A stretch of 64,000 nt of DNA from Thetidibacter halocola (GCF_018224955.1 NZ_JAGTUU010000003.1:186001-250000); one strand, 5' to 3'. Positions 36,169-44,895 are shown, counted from the stretch's first letter. Numbers and translations: made by a program. Notes: generated by a model not told the origin, from the letters alone.

Positions 36169-36815
36169 CCGTCCCACTCCACGTCGAACCTGGTGACGAC
36201 CGCGCGCACCTGCGCCTCGGTCAGCATCCGGGGATCCAGGCCGCGCGTCAGCATCGCCAGACGCGCGGTGTTTTCCAGTTCCTCGACCGCGTTGCAGGCG
36301 GCCTCCACGTCCTTGCCGGCTACCACCGGCCCATGATTGGCCAGCATCACCGCCGCGCGTTTCCCGGCCAGCCCGCGCACCGCCTCGCCCATCGCCGGGT
36401 CGCCGGGCAGAAAGAAGGGCAGCAGCGTGACCCGCCCCAGCAGCATGATCCCGTAGGGCGTGAGCGGCGGCAGGAAGTCGTTCGCGTCCACGTCAGGCAT
36501 CATCGACAGAGCGACGGAATAGCACGAATGCAGGTGCACCACCGCCCCCGTGGCCGAGCGTGTCTCGTAAAAGGCACTGTGCAGGGGCATTTCCTTGGTC
36601 GGCCTGTCGCCATCGACATGCCGTCCCGCCGCGTCGAACCGGCTGAGACGCGCCGGGTCGAGCCGGCCGAAACTGGTGCCCGTGGGGCTGACCAGCAATC
36701 CGCCATCCTCGGTCCGGGCCGAGATGTTGCCGGTGCTGCCATGCGTCAACCCCCGGTCAAAGATCGACCGAGCCAGCAGGCAGATGCGCTCGCGCAGGGC
36801 GGCCTCGGCGCTCAT
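36165..36815 (-). CDS. otnC: 3-oxo-tetronate 4-phosphate decarboxylase (class II aldolase fold)
   Basis: 216-residue class II aldolase/adducin-fold protein. Metal-site residues are in AVVHLHSCYSVALSM and VMLANHGPVVAGKDVEAACN, and phosphate-site residues in HGSTGNISARTEDG. In the DUF1537 acid-sugar pathways this enzyme decarboxylates 3-oxo-tetronate 4-phosphate to dihydroxyacetone phosphate. ATG 36815 overlaps otnK by 4 nt. Confidence 0.92.
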   Translation of the reverse strand: MSAEAALRERICLLARSIFDRGLTHGSTGNISARTEDGGLLVSPTGTSFGRLDPARLSRFDAAGRHVDGDRPTKEMPLHSAFYETRSATGAVVHLHSCYSVALSMMPDVDANDFLPPLTPYGIMLLGRVTLLPFFLPGDPAMGEAVRGLAGKRAAVMLANHGPVVAGKDVEAACNAVEELENTARLAMLTRGLDPRMLTEAQVRAVVTRFDVEWDG

Positions 36816-38074
36816 ATCCGATCCAGCGCGTCGGAAAAGAACGTGGGCGCGCCGAAATTGCCGGATTTCAGCGTCAGCGCGATCCGGTGCCCGCCGCTGT
36901 CGCACCAGGTCCAGGGCACGCCGGGCGCGATCTCGGGGCCGATATCCAGCCGGTCGACGCCCAGCGCCTGCGTGACCGCGCCCGAAGTCTCGCCGCCGGC
37001 GACAACGATCCGCCGCGCGCCCGCGTCGCGCGCCGCCACGGCGCAGGCGGCCAGCGCCTGTTCGACGATCTGCCCGGCGCGGTCGCGGCCTAGCCTGTCC
37101 TGCGCTTCGCGCACGGCGGCGGGTTCAGCGGTGGCGTAGAGCAGCGGCGCCCGATCCAGGTCCTGCTGCGCCAGCCAGTCCAGCGCCGGTTGCACCCCGC
37201 CCTCTGCCAGCGCCAGCGGGTTCAGCCGAAAGGCGGGCACGCCAAGGTCGCGATAGGCGGCGACTTGCGCGTTGGTCATCGCCGAACAGCTGCCCGACAG
37301 GACGATCGCCGCACGGGGCAGGTCTGGCGCCGCGACGGGGGCAGCGTCGAGGCCCGGCAGGCCCTCGGCGCGGTAGAGCGCGGGCAGGGGCATGGCCAAA
37401 GCGCTGCCCCCGGTCAACAGCGGCATGTCGCGGCAGGCCTCGGCGATCACCGCGAGGTCGTCATCGGCCACCGCATCGACCACCACATGCGCCACGCCCT
37501 CGGCCCGCAGTCTTGCCAGCGCGTCGTGCAGCGCGGGCGCACCCGCCGCCACGGTCAGCCGGTCCGCCAGCCCGACAGGCCGCGTCACCTGCGGCTCCAG
37601 CAGGCGCATCAGGTTGGAATCGCGCATCGGCGTCAGGGGATGGTCCTTCATCGGGCTTTCGGCCAGCGGCTGCCGCCCGACAAAGAGGTTGCCCATGAAA
37701 ATCGCCCGGCCGTTCTCCGGGAAGGCCGGGCAATAGATCGTCTGGTCGGTGTCGAGGTCTTTCATCAGCGCCTCGGCGACCGGGCCGATATTGCCCTCAG
37801 GCGTGGAATCGAAGGTCGAGCAATATTTCCAGAAGAACCGCTGCGCCCCCGCCTGCCGCAGCCAGTCTAGCGCGGCGCGACACTCGGCAACCGCCTGCGC
37901 GACCGGCGCGGTCCGCACCTTGAGGGCGATCACCTCAAAGGCGGCGGTCTGCGAGGGTGGGACGGACGGCACGCCGATCCGCAGCGACACCGCCACGCCG
38001 GAGCGCGCCAGCAGCCCGGCGAGGTCGGTCGCGCCGGTGAAATCGTCGGCGATGCAGCCCATAACGGTGCGCAT
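36812..38074 (-). CDS. otnK: 3-oxo-tetronate kinase (DUF1537 / four-carbon acid sugar kinase)
   Basis: 420 residues, family length. The N-terminal substrate domain starts MGCIADDFTGATDLAGLLA and contains FWKYCSTFDSTPEGNIGPVA. The C-terminal nucleotide domain has RRIVVAGGETSGAVTQALGV and IAPGVPWTWC. It phosphorylates 3-oxo-tetronate at C4. It lies between ltnD (27-nt gap) and otnC. Confidence 0.94.
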   Translation of the reverse strand: MRTVMGCIADDFTGATDLAGLLARSGVAVSLRIGVPSVPPSQTAAFEVIALKVRTAPVAQAVAECRAALDWLRQAGAQRFFWKYCSTFDSTPEGNIGPVAEALMKDLDTDQTIYCPAFPENGRAIFMGNLFVGRQPLAESPMKDHPLTPMRDSNLMRLLEPQVTRPVGLADRLTVAAGAPALHDALARLRAEGVAHVVVDAVADDDLAVIAEACRDMPLLTGGSALAMPLPALYRAEGLPGLDAAPVAAPDLPRAAIVLSGSCSAMTNAQVAAYRDLGVPAFRLNPLALAEGGVQPALDWLAQQDLDRAPLLYATAEPAAVREAQDRLGRDRAGQIVEQALAACAVAARDAGARRIVVAGGETSGAVTQALGVDRLDIGPEIAPGVPWTWCDSGGHRIALTLKSGNFGAPTFFSDALDRI

Positions 38075-38101
38075 GGCGTGGTCCTTTCGTGACAGGCCGG
38101 T

Positions 38102-38998
38102 TCAGCCCTTTTCGGGCGGCAGGTCCAGCCCGGCATTGCGGGCATAGACCTTGGCGATGGCAGCGTCGTCCTGGTGGCCCAGGCCCATACCTACCGCGAC
38201 CATGTATTGCTGCAAGGCCGCAGCGGTGATCGGCGCCGAGAACCCGGCCGTCTTGGCGATGTCCAGCACGATGCCCAGGTCTTTTGGCCAGATGTTGATC
38301 TGGCTGCGGGGCGTATAGTCGCCGTCTACGATATGGGGCGCGCGGTTCTCCAGCATCCAGCTGGTGCCGGCGCATTGGCTGATGACCTCGACGAACTTTG
38401 CCGGTTCCACGCCCTGCGTCATGCCGAAGGTCAGCGCCTCTGCCATGGTGGCGATATGCACGCCCGCCAGAAGCTGGTTGACCGCCTTCATCGCCGAGCC
38501 GGGCCCGGCTTCGGACCCCAGTTCGAAAACCGTTGTGGCGCAGGCGTCGAGCACCGGGCGCGCGGCGGCAAAGGCCTGTGGGGTGCCCGCCGCCATCATT
38601 GACAACGCGCCCTGCGCCGCCTTGGCCGCCCCGCCCGAGATCGGCGCATCCAGGTAATGCACGCCCGCCTCGGCACAGCGCGCCTCCATCGCGCGGGCAA
38701 AGTCGGGCGGCACCGTGGCGCAGGAAATCACCACCGCGCCGGGCCGCAGCCCGGACACCGCGCCGGTCTCTCCGAACAGAACCGCCTCTGTCTGGGCGGC
38801 GTTCAGCACCACCACCACCAGCGCATCCAGGTCGCGGGGTACTTCGCCCGTCTGCCCGCCCTCGGTCGTAAAGCGGTGGACGGCATCCGCGTTGATGTCG
38901 ACGCCCCAGGTGCGATGCCCCGCCCGCAGGCAGGATTGCGCCATGCCGTAGCCCATCGATCCCAGGCCGATCACGGCCGTCCTGAATTGCGTTGTCAT
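38102..38998 (-). CDS. ltnD: L-threonate dehydrogenase
   Basis: 298-residue beta-hydroxyacid dehydrogenase. The NAD motif is VIGLGSMGYGMAQSCL (residues 9-24), the substrate segment DAPISGGAAKAAQGALSMMA, and the catalytic Lys is in GSAMKAVNQLLAGVHIATMA. The LtnD assignment rests on its linkage to otnK-otnC-otnI, which together convert L-threonate to DHAP plus CO2. D-threonate or erythronate specificity cannot be excluded. First gene of the operon; divergent from the AcoR-like regulator. Confidence 0.9.
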   Translation of the reverse strand: MTTQFRTAVIGLGSMGYGMAQSCLRAGHRTWGVDINADAVHRFTTEGGQTGEVPRDLDALVVVVLNAAQTEAVLFGETGAVSGLRPGAVVISCATVPPDFARAMEARCAEAGVHYLDAPISGGAAKAAQGALSMMAAGTPQAFAAARPVLDACATTVFELGSEAGPGSAMKAVNQLLAGVHIATMAEALTFGMTQGVEPAKFVEVISQCAGTSWMLENRAPHIVDGDYTPRSQINIWPKDLGIVLDIAKTAGFSAPITAAALQQYMVAVGMGLGHQDDAAIAKVYARNAGLDLPPEKG

Positions 38999-39005
38999 CG
39001 CTGCC

Positions 39006-39077
39006 CCCCTGTTGCCGCGCCTGTGCGCGGGTCATTCCCTGCTCCGGGAATAGAGGGTCGCAGGCCCCGGCGGCAAC
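39006..39077. promoter_or_regulatory. Control region between ltnD and the AcoR-like regulator
   Basis: The 163-bp divergent gap has TGTTGCCGCGC (39010-39020) facing GGCAAC (39072-39077), and a perfect dyad ATTCCC-N6-GGGAAT (39034-39051). CCCCTGTTGC (39006-39015) recurs exactly upstream of the monooxygenase (40918-40927), suggesting both sites bind the same regulator. GGGAGGAG precedes the regulator start. Confidence 0.4.
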
Positions 39078-39161
39078 CGCTTCTTTTCCGACCTTGGCAG
39101 GACTCGGCGGATGCTGCCGACCGTGCTAGGGTCAGCGCGCGCGTTGCGATGGGAGGAGCGG

Positions 39162-40904
39162 ATGCGCGATATCGACCACGTGACAGAGATCGACCGCGTG
39201 CTGCGCGGGCAGGAAACCGGGCGCGACCGGGTGGTGGCCGACAGCTGGCGGCGCTGTGTCGAATCCTATGGCATGGACCCCGCGCGCCCCGATCCGGCGC
39301 ATATCGTGACCGAGACCGAGTTGCGCGCCCACCGCGAACAGGCCGAACGCCTGATCGCCACCGCGCGCTCGGGCCTGCATGCGCTGTTCCGGCAGGTGGC
39401 GGGGCAGAATTACGTCCTGCTGCTGGCCGATGCCAAGGGTGTCTGCGTCGACTTCTTCGGCGACCCGAGGTTCGAGGACGACCTGCGGCAGGCGGGGCTT
39501 TACCTCGGCTCCGACTGGTCCGAGGACCTGGCCGGCACCTGTGGCGTGGGCTCTTGCCTGATCACCGGCCAACCGGTGACGATCCACCAGTCCGACCATT
39601 TCGGGCTGGCGCATACGCCGCTGTCCTGCACCGCCGCGCCGATCCGCGACACGCGGGGTGAGTTGACGGCGGTTCTGGACATCTCGCTGTTGCGCTCGCC
39701 CTCGCCGAAATCCTCGCAGAACCTGGCGATGAGCCTTGTCACCGCCGCCGCGCGGCGGGTCGAGATGGCGAACCTGATGGCGATGACGCGGCGCGACTGG
39801 GTGCTGCGTTTCTCCACCAGCCCCGAATTCCTCGAGGTCGATCCCGAGGCGGCCGTGGCGCTGGACGGGTCGGGGCGGATCCTGGGGATGACGACCGGCG
39901 CGCAGCGCGCCCTTGACCCCGAGGGCACGGGCGCGCTGATCGGCACCCACATCGACGACTGGATCGAGATGAGCGTGGACGACCTGCCCGACCTGATGCG
40001 CGGCCGTCCGACCGAGGACCGCGTGCTGCGGCACAAGGACGGGCGCGGCCTGTTCGGCCATGCCATCGCGCCGCAATCGCCACACAGCGCCGCCGCGTTG
40101 CGCCGCCAAGAGCCCGACCTGCCCGGCGCGCTGGGCAGTTTCGCCGGGTCCGACCCGGCGCTGGCGCGGCTGCTGGGGCGGGCGGCGCGTCTGGCGACGA
40201 CACCGGTGCCGCTGCTGGTCGTGGGCGAGACCGGGACCGGCAAGGAAAAGCTGGCCCGTGCCATCCATGTCTGCGGGCCGCAGGGGCGCGGCTTTCACGC
40301 GCTGCGCTGCGCCGGGCTGTCCGACCTCGCGGCGCTGGATGAGGCGACGGCGGGCACGCTGTTCCTGCGCGGCATCGAGGATCTGACGCCCGAGGCGCAG
40401 GGCCGGCTGCTGGCGCTGCTCGACCGGCGCGGCGACCTGCGGGTGATCGCCGCGACCCGCGCGGCACCGCCCGCCTTGGCGGACATCCTGCGCGACGACC
40501 TGTTCCACCGCATCGCCGGCGCCACCCTGTCCCTGCCGCCGCTGCGCCACCGCGCCGATTTCGACTGGCTGCTGGAGCGCCTTCTGCGCCGCCGCTCGGC
40601 CGACGATGCACGGCTTACCCCGGCGGCACGGGCCGAGCTGAAATCCCGCGACTGGCCCGGCAACATCCGCGAGCTGGAACGCGCCCTGGACGTCGCTCTG
40701 GCCGTGGCCGGAGGGCCGGTGATCGACCTGCCGGACCTGCCCGATCCGCCCTGCGCCGCCGTGCCCGAGGACCGCGCCGAGGATCTCGAGGCGTTGCTGA
40801 ATGCCTGCGGCTGGAACATGGCGCAGGCGGCGCGGCGGCTGGGCGTCAACCGCTCGACAGTGCTGCGGCGCATCCGCAAGGCCGGGCTGACCCCGCCCGC
40901 CTGA
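39162..40904 (+). CDS. AcoR-like regulator with degenerate sigma-54 interaction domain
   Basis: 580 residues. A GAF-type sensor half covers about 50-200 (LLLADAKGVCVDFFGDPRFE, GTCGVGSCLITGQPV), followed by a PAS-like stretch. The AAA+ domain has an intact Walker A, GETGTGKE (355-362). The roughly 30 residues that normally carry the GAFTGA sigma-54 contact loop are missing, and Walker B reads TLFLRGIEDL (399-408) where TLFLDEI is expected. The Fis-type helix-turn-helix NMAQAARRLGVNRSTVLRRI ends the protein. It probably does not activate sigma-54 RNA polymerase. ATG 39162 follows GGGAGGAG. It is divergent from ltnD and upstream of the monooxygenase gene. Confidence 0.9.
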   Translation: MRDIDHVTEIDRVLRGQETGRDRVVADSWRRCVESYGMDPARPDPAHIVTETELRAHREQAERLIATARSGLHALFRQVAGQNYVLLLADAKGVCVDFFGDPRFEDDLRQAGLYLGSDWSEDLAGTCGVGSCLITGQPVTIHQSDHFGLAHTPLSCTAAPIRDTRGELTAVLDISLLRSPSPKSSQNLAMSLVTAAARRVEMANLMAMTRRDWVLRFSTSPEFLEVDPEAAVALDGSGRILGMTTGAQRALDPEGTGALIGTHIDDWIEMSVDDLPDLMRGRPTEDRVLRHKDGRGLFGHAIAPQSPHSAAALRRQEPDLPGALGSFAGSDPALARLLGRAARLATTPVPLLVVGETGTGKEKLARAIHVCGPQGRGFHALRCAGLSDLAALDEATAGTLFLRGIEDLTPEAQGRLLALLDRRGDLRVIAATRAAPPALADILRDDLFHRIAGATLSLPPLRHRADFDWLLERLLRRRSADDARLTPAARAELKSRDWPGNIRELERALDVALAVAGGPVIDLPDLPDPPCAAVPEDRAEDLEALLNACGWNMAQAARRLGVNRSTVLRRIRKAGLTPPA

Positions 40905-40911
40905 CGCGGAT

Positions 40912-40936
40912 GTTGCGCCCCTGTTGCGCGCGCAAC
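40912..40936 (+). promoter_or_regulatory. TTGCGC repeat and perfect palindrome upstream of the monooxygenase
   Basis: GTTGCGC at 40912 is followed 11 bp later by the perfect 14-bp palindrome GTTGCGCGCGCAAC (40923-40936). Related words CGCAAC and GTTGCC appear further down before the gene at 41058. This fits an upstream activator site for the AcoR-like protein. No TGGC-N9-TTGC sigma-54 promoter element is visible in the gap. Confidence 0.45.
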
Positions 40937-41057
40937 GCCGCGCGCCCCGTGCGCCGGTTTTGTCCCTGCCGCAACGTCAGCCCCGTTGCCCGCGCGGCCC
41001 GAGCCGGTCCAGCCTGTGCACCGGAGGAATCCGCAACCACAGTAAAGGGAGGAGCAC

Positions 41058-42857
41058 ATGCTCGATTCGACACTGGCCGACCAGACCCAGGCCTTTCTCG
41101 ACGATTTCGACGCCGCGCTGGAGGCGGGCGACACGGCCCGCGCGCGCGAGATGTTCGCGGACGACTGCTATTGGCGCGACCTCGTGACCTTCACCTGGAA
41201 CATCAAGACGGTCGAGGGCAAGGCGCAGGTGGAGGACATGCTGAAGCACCAGCTGGCCACCACCAAACCCACCGGCTGGGCGCTGGCAGAGGGCGAGCTG
41301 CCCACCGATGAGGGGGGCGTCGTCACCGCCTGGATCACCTTCGAGACGGCGGTGGCGCGCGGCTATGGCCTGATCCGGATCAGGGAGGGCAAGATCTGGA
41401 CCCTGCTGACCACGATGGTGGAACTCAAGGGCCACGAGGAACCCAAGGGGTTCGCCCGCCCGCTGGGCGCCAAGCACGGCGCCGGCAAGAACCGCACCAC
41501 CTGGCTGGAGGAACGCCAGAAGGAAGAAAAGGAACTCGGCTACACGAAACAACCCTATGTCGTCATCATCGGCGGCGGACAGGGCGGCATCGCGCTTGGC
41601 GCGCGGCTGCGCCAGCTGGGCGTGCCGACGATCATCGTGGAAAAGAACGACCGCCCCGGCGACAGCTGGCGCAAGCGCTACAAGTCGCTCTGCCTGCATG
41701 ACCCGGTCTGGTATGACCATCTGCCGTATATCAAGTTCCCCGAGAACTGGCCGATCTTCAGCCCCAAGGACAAGATCGGAGACTGGCTGGAAATGTATAC
41801 CAAGGTGATGGAGCTGAACTACTGGACCCGCACCACGGCCAAGTCCGCCCGGTATGACGAGAAGACCAAGGAATGGATCGTCGTCGTGGACCGCGATGGC
41901 GAGGAAGTGGTGCTGAAGCCGAAACAGCTGGTCATGGCCACCGGCATGTCCGGAAAGGCGCGGATGCCGAATTTCCCCGGCATGGACAAGTTCAAGGGCG
42001 ACCAGCACCATTCCAGCCAGCATCCGGGCCCGGACCGCTACAAGGGCAAGAAGGCCGTGGTGATCGGCTCGAACAACTCGGCCCATGACATCTGCGCCGC
42101 GCTCTGGGAAAACGACGTGGACGTGACGATGGTGCAGCGGTCCTCGACCCATATCGTGCGATCCGACACGCTGATGGAGGTGGGGCTGGGTGCGCTTTAC
42201 TCCGAAGAGGCGGTGCAGAACGGCGTGACGACTGAGAAGGCCGACCTGATCTTTGCCTCTCTGCCCTACGCGATCCTGCATGAATTCCAGATCCCGGCCT
42301 ATGAGGAGATGAAGAAGCGCGATGCCGATTTCTACGCCGGGCTGGAAAAGGCCGGCTTCTGGCTGGACTGGGGCGACGACGGCTCTGGCCTGTTCATGAA
42401 ATACCTGCGCCGCGGCTCGGGCTATTACATCGACATCGGCGCAAGCCAGCTGATCATCGACGGCAAGATCAAGCTCAAGCGCGGACAGGTGGTCAGCGTC
42501 GATGAGACCGGCGTCAACCTCGACACCGGAGAGCACCTCGACGCCGACCTGATCGTCTACGCCACCGGCTATAACTCGATGAACGGCTGGGTGGCCGACC
42601 TGATGGGCCAGGAGACGGCCGACAGGTTGGGCAAGGTCTGGGGCCTCGGCTCGGACACCACCAAGGATCCGGGCCCCTGGGAGGGCGAACAGCGCAACAT
42701 GTGGAAGCCGACGCAGGTCGAGGGGCTCTGGATGCATGGCGGCAACCTGCACCAGTCGCGGCACTATTCGCAGTTCCTGGCGCTGCAACTGAAGGCCCGG
42801 ATGGAGGGCATCCCGACCCCGGTCTACGGCCTCCAGGAGGTGCATCACCTGGCCTGA
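41058..42857 (+). CDS. Flavin-containing monooxygenase with N-terminal NTF2/SnoaL-like domain
   Basis: 599 residues. The first about 130 resemble a SnoaL/NTF2-like barrel (AFLDDFDAALEAGDTARARE, FTWNIKTVEGKAQVEDML). An FMO-type two-dinucleotide core follows: FAD motif VVIIGGGQGGIALGARLRQL near 168-187 and NADPH motif AVVIGSNNSAHDICAAL near 332-348. The sequence FKGDQHHSSQHPGPDRYKGK precedes the second motif as in flavin monooxygenases. Likely chemistry is NADPH-dependent Baeyer-Villiger, N- or S-oxygenation; the substrate is unknown. GGGAGGAG precedes ATG 41058. It ends in a good terminator. Confidence 0.9.
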   Translation: MLDSTLADQTQAFLDDFDAALEAGDTARAREMFADDCYWRDLVTFTWNIKTVEGKAQVEDMLKHQLATTKPTGWALAEGELPTDEGGVVTAWITFETAVARGYGLIRIREGKIWTLLTTMVELKGHEEPKGFARPLGAKHGAGKNRTTWLEERQKEEKELGYTKQPYVVIIGGGQGGIALGARLRQLGVPTIIVEKNDRPGDSWRKRYKSLCLHDPVWYDHLPYIKFPENWPIFSPKDKIGDWLEMYTKVMELNYWTRTTAKSARYDEKTKEWIVVVDRDGEEVVLKPKQLVMATGMSGKARMPNFPGMDKFKGDQHHSSQHPGPDRYKGKKAVVIGSNNSAHDICAALWENDVDVTMVQRSSTHIVRSDTLMEVGLGALYSEEAVQNGVTTEKADLIFASLPYAILHEFQIPAYEEMKKRDADFYAGLEKAGFWLDWGDDGSGLFMKYLRRGSGYYIDIGASQLIIDGKIKLKRGQVVSVDETGVNLDTGEHLDADLIVYATGYNSMNGWVADLMGQETADRLGKVWGLGSDTTKDPGPWEGEQRNMWKPTQVEGLWMHGGNLHQSRHYSQFLALQLKARMEGIPTPVYGLQEVHHLA

Positions 42858-42876
42858 GCCCGCGCGTGTCGCGGGG

Positions 42877-42916
42877 CGGCGCCCGACGGGGAAACCTGCG
42901 GGCGCCGTTCCCTTTT
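42877..42916 (+). terminator. Rho-independent terminator after the monooxygenase
   Basis: CGGCGCCCG (42877-42885) pairs perfectly with CGGGCGCCG (42899-42907) over a 13-nt loop, followed by TTCCCTTTT. It is 19 nt past the stop codon and the clearest intrinsic terminator in the window. Confidence 0.8.
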
Positions 42917-43315
42917 CCGGCAGCATCTCATCGGCGCAGCCGGGCCAGTCGGCCGAACTGGCATGCGGATGGAAACCGGTCTAGCCTTTGCCCCGAACCA
43001 GGCGGGCAGGGACGGCATGGCGCAGCAACTCGGGATCGGCGGCAGGGGCACCAGCGTCGATGGCATCTTTGTCCATTTCCAAGGCCGGGATCGTGGCGCG
43101 GTTCGCCGTGTCGCGCCAGCGGGTGCGCGCGGCCTTCGCCGGTCCGGCCAATCCCGACCTGCTGCTGATCCGCCTGCAGTCCGCGGCCGAGATCGCCAAG
43201 TCGCGCCTTGCCCGCTCTTGATCGAGACCAAAGCGCCGCACCGCGCCGTGGCCGGGGCGGTCGGGGCGCAGGGGGCTGAGCGGGCCATTGCAAGACTGCA
43301 TGAAAAGGAAACAGC
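42917..43315. other. Gap of about 400 bp without a convincing gene
   Basis: Between the terminator and kduI no frame gives a recognisable protein. One plus-strand frame (42988-43221) ends in a soluble-looking segment, GIVARFAVSRQRVRAAFAG, and IRLQSAAEIAKSRLARS. A second (42963-43319) is Arg/Gly/Ala-rich and looks like a shadow. The region may hold the kdu promoter and an eroded small gene. Confidence 0.4.
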
Positions 43316-44143
43316 ATGATCAAGACAGAACTGCGCCGCGCCGTCGACCCGCGCCACGCCCGAACCATGGACACCGACGCGCTGCGCGCCGAGTTCCTGG
43401 TCGAAGACCTGTTCACGCCGGACGCGGTGCGGCTGGTCTATTCACAGTATGACAGGATGATCTTCGGCGGCGCGGTGCCCGCAGGCGGGCCGCTGACCAT
43501 CGACGCGGTGCCCGAGACCGGCACGCCCTCGTGGCTCGACCGGCGCGAGGCCGTGCTGGTCAACCTCGGGACCGATGGCGCGGTCGCAGCTGGCGGCGAA
43601 ACCTACACGCTTGGCCGGTGCGACATGCTGTATCTCGGCATGGGGTCGGGCCCCGTCACCGTCTCGGGCGCGGGGGCGCGATTCTATATCGTCTCGGCCC
43701 CGGCGCACCGGATGATCCCGGCGCGGCGCGTGACGCTGGACGAGGCCGCGCGCCTGCCGCTGGGCCACCGCGACACAGCGAACGAGCGGGTCGTCAACCA
43801 GATGATCCACCCGGCGGTGATGGAAACCTGCCAGATCGTCATGGGTTTGACGCGGCTTGCCACCGGGTCGGTCTGGAACACCATGCCCACCCATACGCAT
43901 GAACGGCGGTCCGAGGCCTATCTCTATCTCGATATCCCCGAGGACCAGTTCATCCTGCACCTGATGGGAGAACCGGACCAGACGCGCCACCTGGTCGTGC
44001 GCAACGAGCAGGCGGTGCTGTCGCCGCCCTGGTCGATCCATTGCGGGGCGGGCACCGCCTCCTACGCCTTCATCTGGGCGATGGCGGGCGACAATGTCGA
44101 TTACACCGACATGGACATGGTCGCGATGGGGGACCTGAAGTGA
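43316..44143 (+). CDS. kduI: 5-dehydro-4-deoxy-D-glucuronate isomerase
   Basis: 275-residue bicupin isomerase of normal length. It converts 5-keto-4-deoxyuronate, from unsaturated uronates of pectin or glycosaminoglycans, to 3-deoxy-D-glycero-2,5-hexodiulosonate. Zinc-site residues are in WNTMPTHTHERRSEAYLYLD, and a late His in SPPWSIHCGAGTASYAFIWA. Start ATG 43316 follows AAAGGAAAC. It overlaps kduD by 4 nt (GTGA). Confidence 0.95.
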   Translation: MIKTELRRAVDPRHARTMDTDALRAEFLVEDLFTPDAVRLVYSQYDRMIFGGAVPAGGPLTIDAVPETGTPSWLDRREAVLVNLGTDGAVAAGGETYTLGRCDMLYLGMGSGPVTVSGAGARFYIVSAPAHRMIPARRVTLDEAARLPLGHRDTANERVVNQMIHPAVMETCQIVMGLTRLATGSVWNTMPTHTHERRSEAYLYLDIPEDQFILHLMGEPDQTRHLVVRNEQAVLSPPWSIHCGAGTASYAFIWAMAGDNVDYTDMDMVAMGDLK

Positions 44144-44895
44144 GCCGCTTTTCGCTGGACGGAACCCGCGCCTTCGTCACCGGCGCCAATACCGGCATCG
44201 GACAGGCCATCGCGGTCGACCTGGCGCGGCACGGCGCCCACGTGGTCGCGGTGGGACGCTCCTCGATGGAGGAAACGCTGCAAGCGGTCGCGCAGGCCAG
44301 CGGGCGGGCCGATGTCGTGCAGGCCGACCTGGGCAGCGTTGCCGGGGCGGTGGCCGCCTTTGACGAGGCCGGGTCGCGGTTCGGCCCGATCGACACGCTG
44401 GTGAACAACGCCGGCATCATCCGCCGCGCCGACAGCCTGGATTTTACCGAGGCGGACTGGGACGCGGTGATGGACATCAACCTCAAGGTCGTCTTCTTCC
44501 TGTCGCAGGCCTTTGCCCGGTCGCGGATCGCGGCGGGGCAGGGCGGCAGCATCGTCAACATCGCCTCGCTTTTGTCCTTTCAGGGGGGAATCCGCATCCC
44601 CTCCTACACCGCGTCGAAAAGCGGTGTCGCGGGACTGACCAAGACGCTGTCGAACGAATGGTCGGCGAAGGGCATTACCGTCAACGCCGTGGCGCCGGGC
44701 TATGTGATCAGCAACAACACCGAGGCGCTGCGCGCCGATCCCGAGCGCAACCGCGCCATCCTCGACCGCATCCCGATGGGGCGCTGGGCCGAACCGGTGG
44801 ACATCGCCGGCGCGGTGACGTTCCTCGCCTCGCCCGCCGCGCGCTATGTCACCGGGATCACCTTGCCGGTGGATGGTGGCTGGCTGGGTCGCTGA
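44140..44895 (+). CDS. kduD: 2-dehydro-3-deoxy-D-gluconate 5-dehydrogenase (SDR)
   Basis: 251-residue short-chain dehydrogenase. The NAD motif is TGANTGIGQAIAV (about 13-25), NNAG follows at about 88, and the catalytic Ser-Tyr-Lys lie in IVNIASLLSF and PSYTASKSGVAGLTKTL. The C-terminal PVDIAGAVTFLASPAARYVT and ITLPVDGGW are standard. It reduces the KduI product to 2-keto-3-deoxygluconate. GTG 44140 overlaps the kduI stop, giving the family length. No KdgK or KdgA gene is nearby. Confidence 0.94.
   Translation: MSRFSLDGTRAFVTGANTGIGQAIAVDLARHGAHVVAVGRSSMEETLQAVAQASGRADVVQADLGSVAGAVAAFDEAGSRFGPIDTLVNNAGIIRRADSLDFTEADWDAVMDINLKVVFFLSQAFARSRIAAGQGGSIVNIASLLSFQGGIRIPSYTASKSGVAGLTKTLSNEWSAKGITVNAVAPGYVISNNTEALRADPERNRAILDRIPMGRWAEPVDIAGAVTFLASPAARYVTGITLPVDGGWLGR

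Noticed and set aside
40905-41057. A sigma-54 promoter for the monooxygenase, suggested by the AcoR-like regulator
   Set aside because: No TGGC-N9-TTGC pattern with correct spacing was found, and the regulator lacks GAFTGA.
42963-43319. 118-codon frame before kduI
   Set aside because: Arg/Gly/Ala-rich, no motif, and a second frame in the same place looks equally likely; kept only as an unassigned gap.
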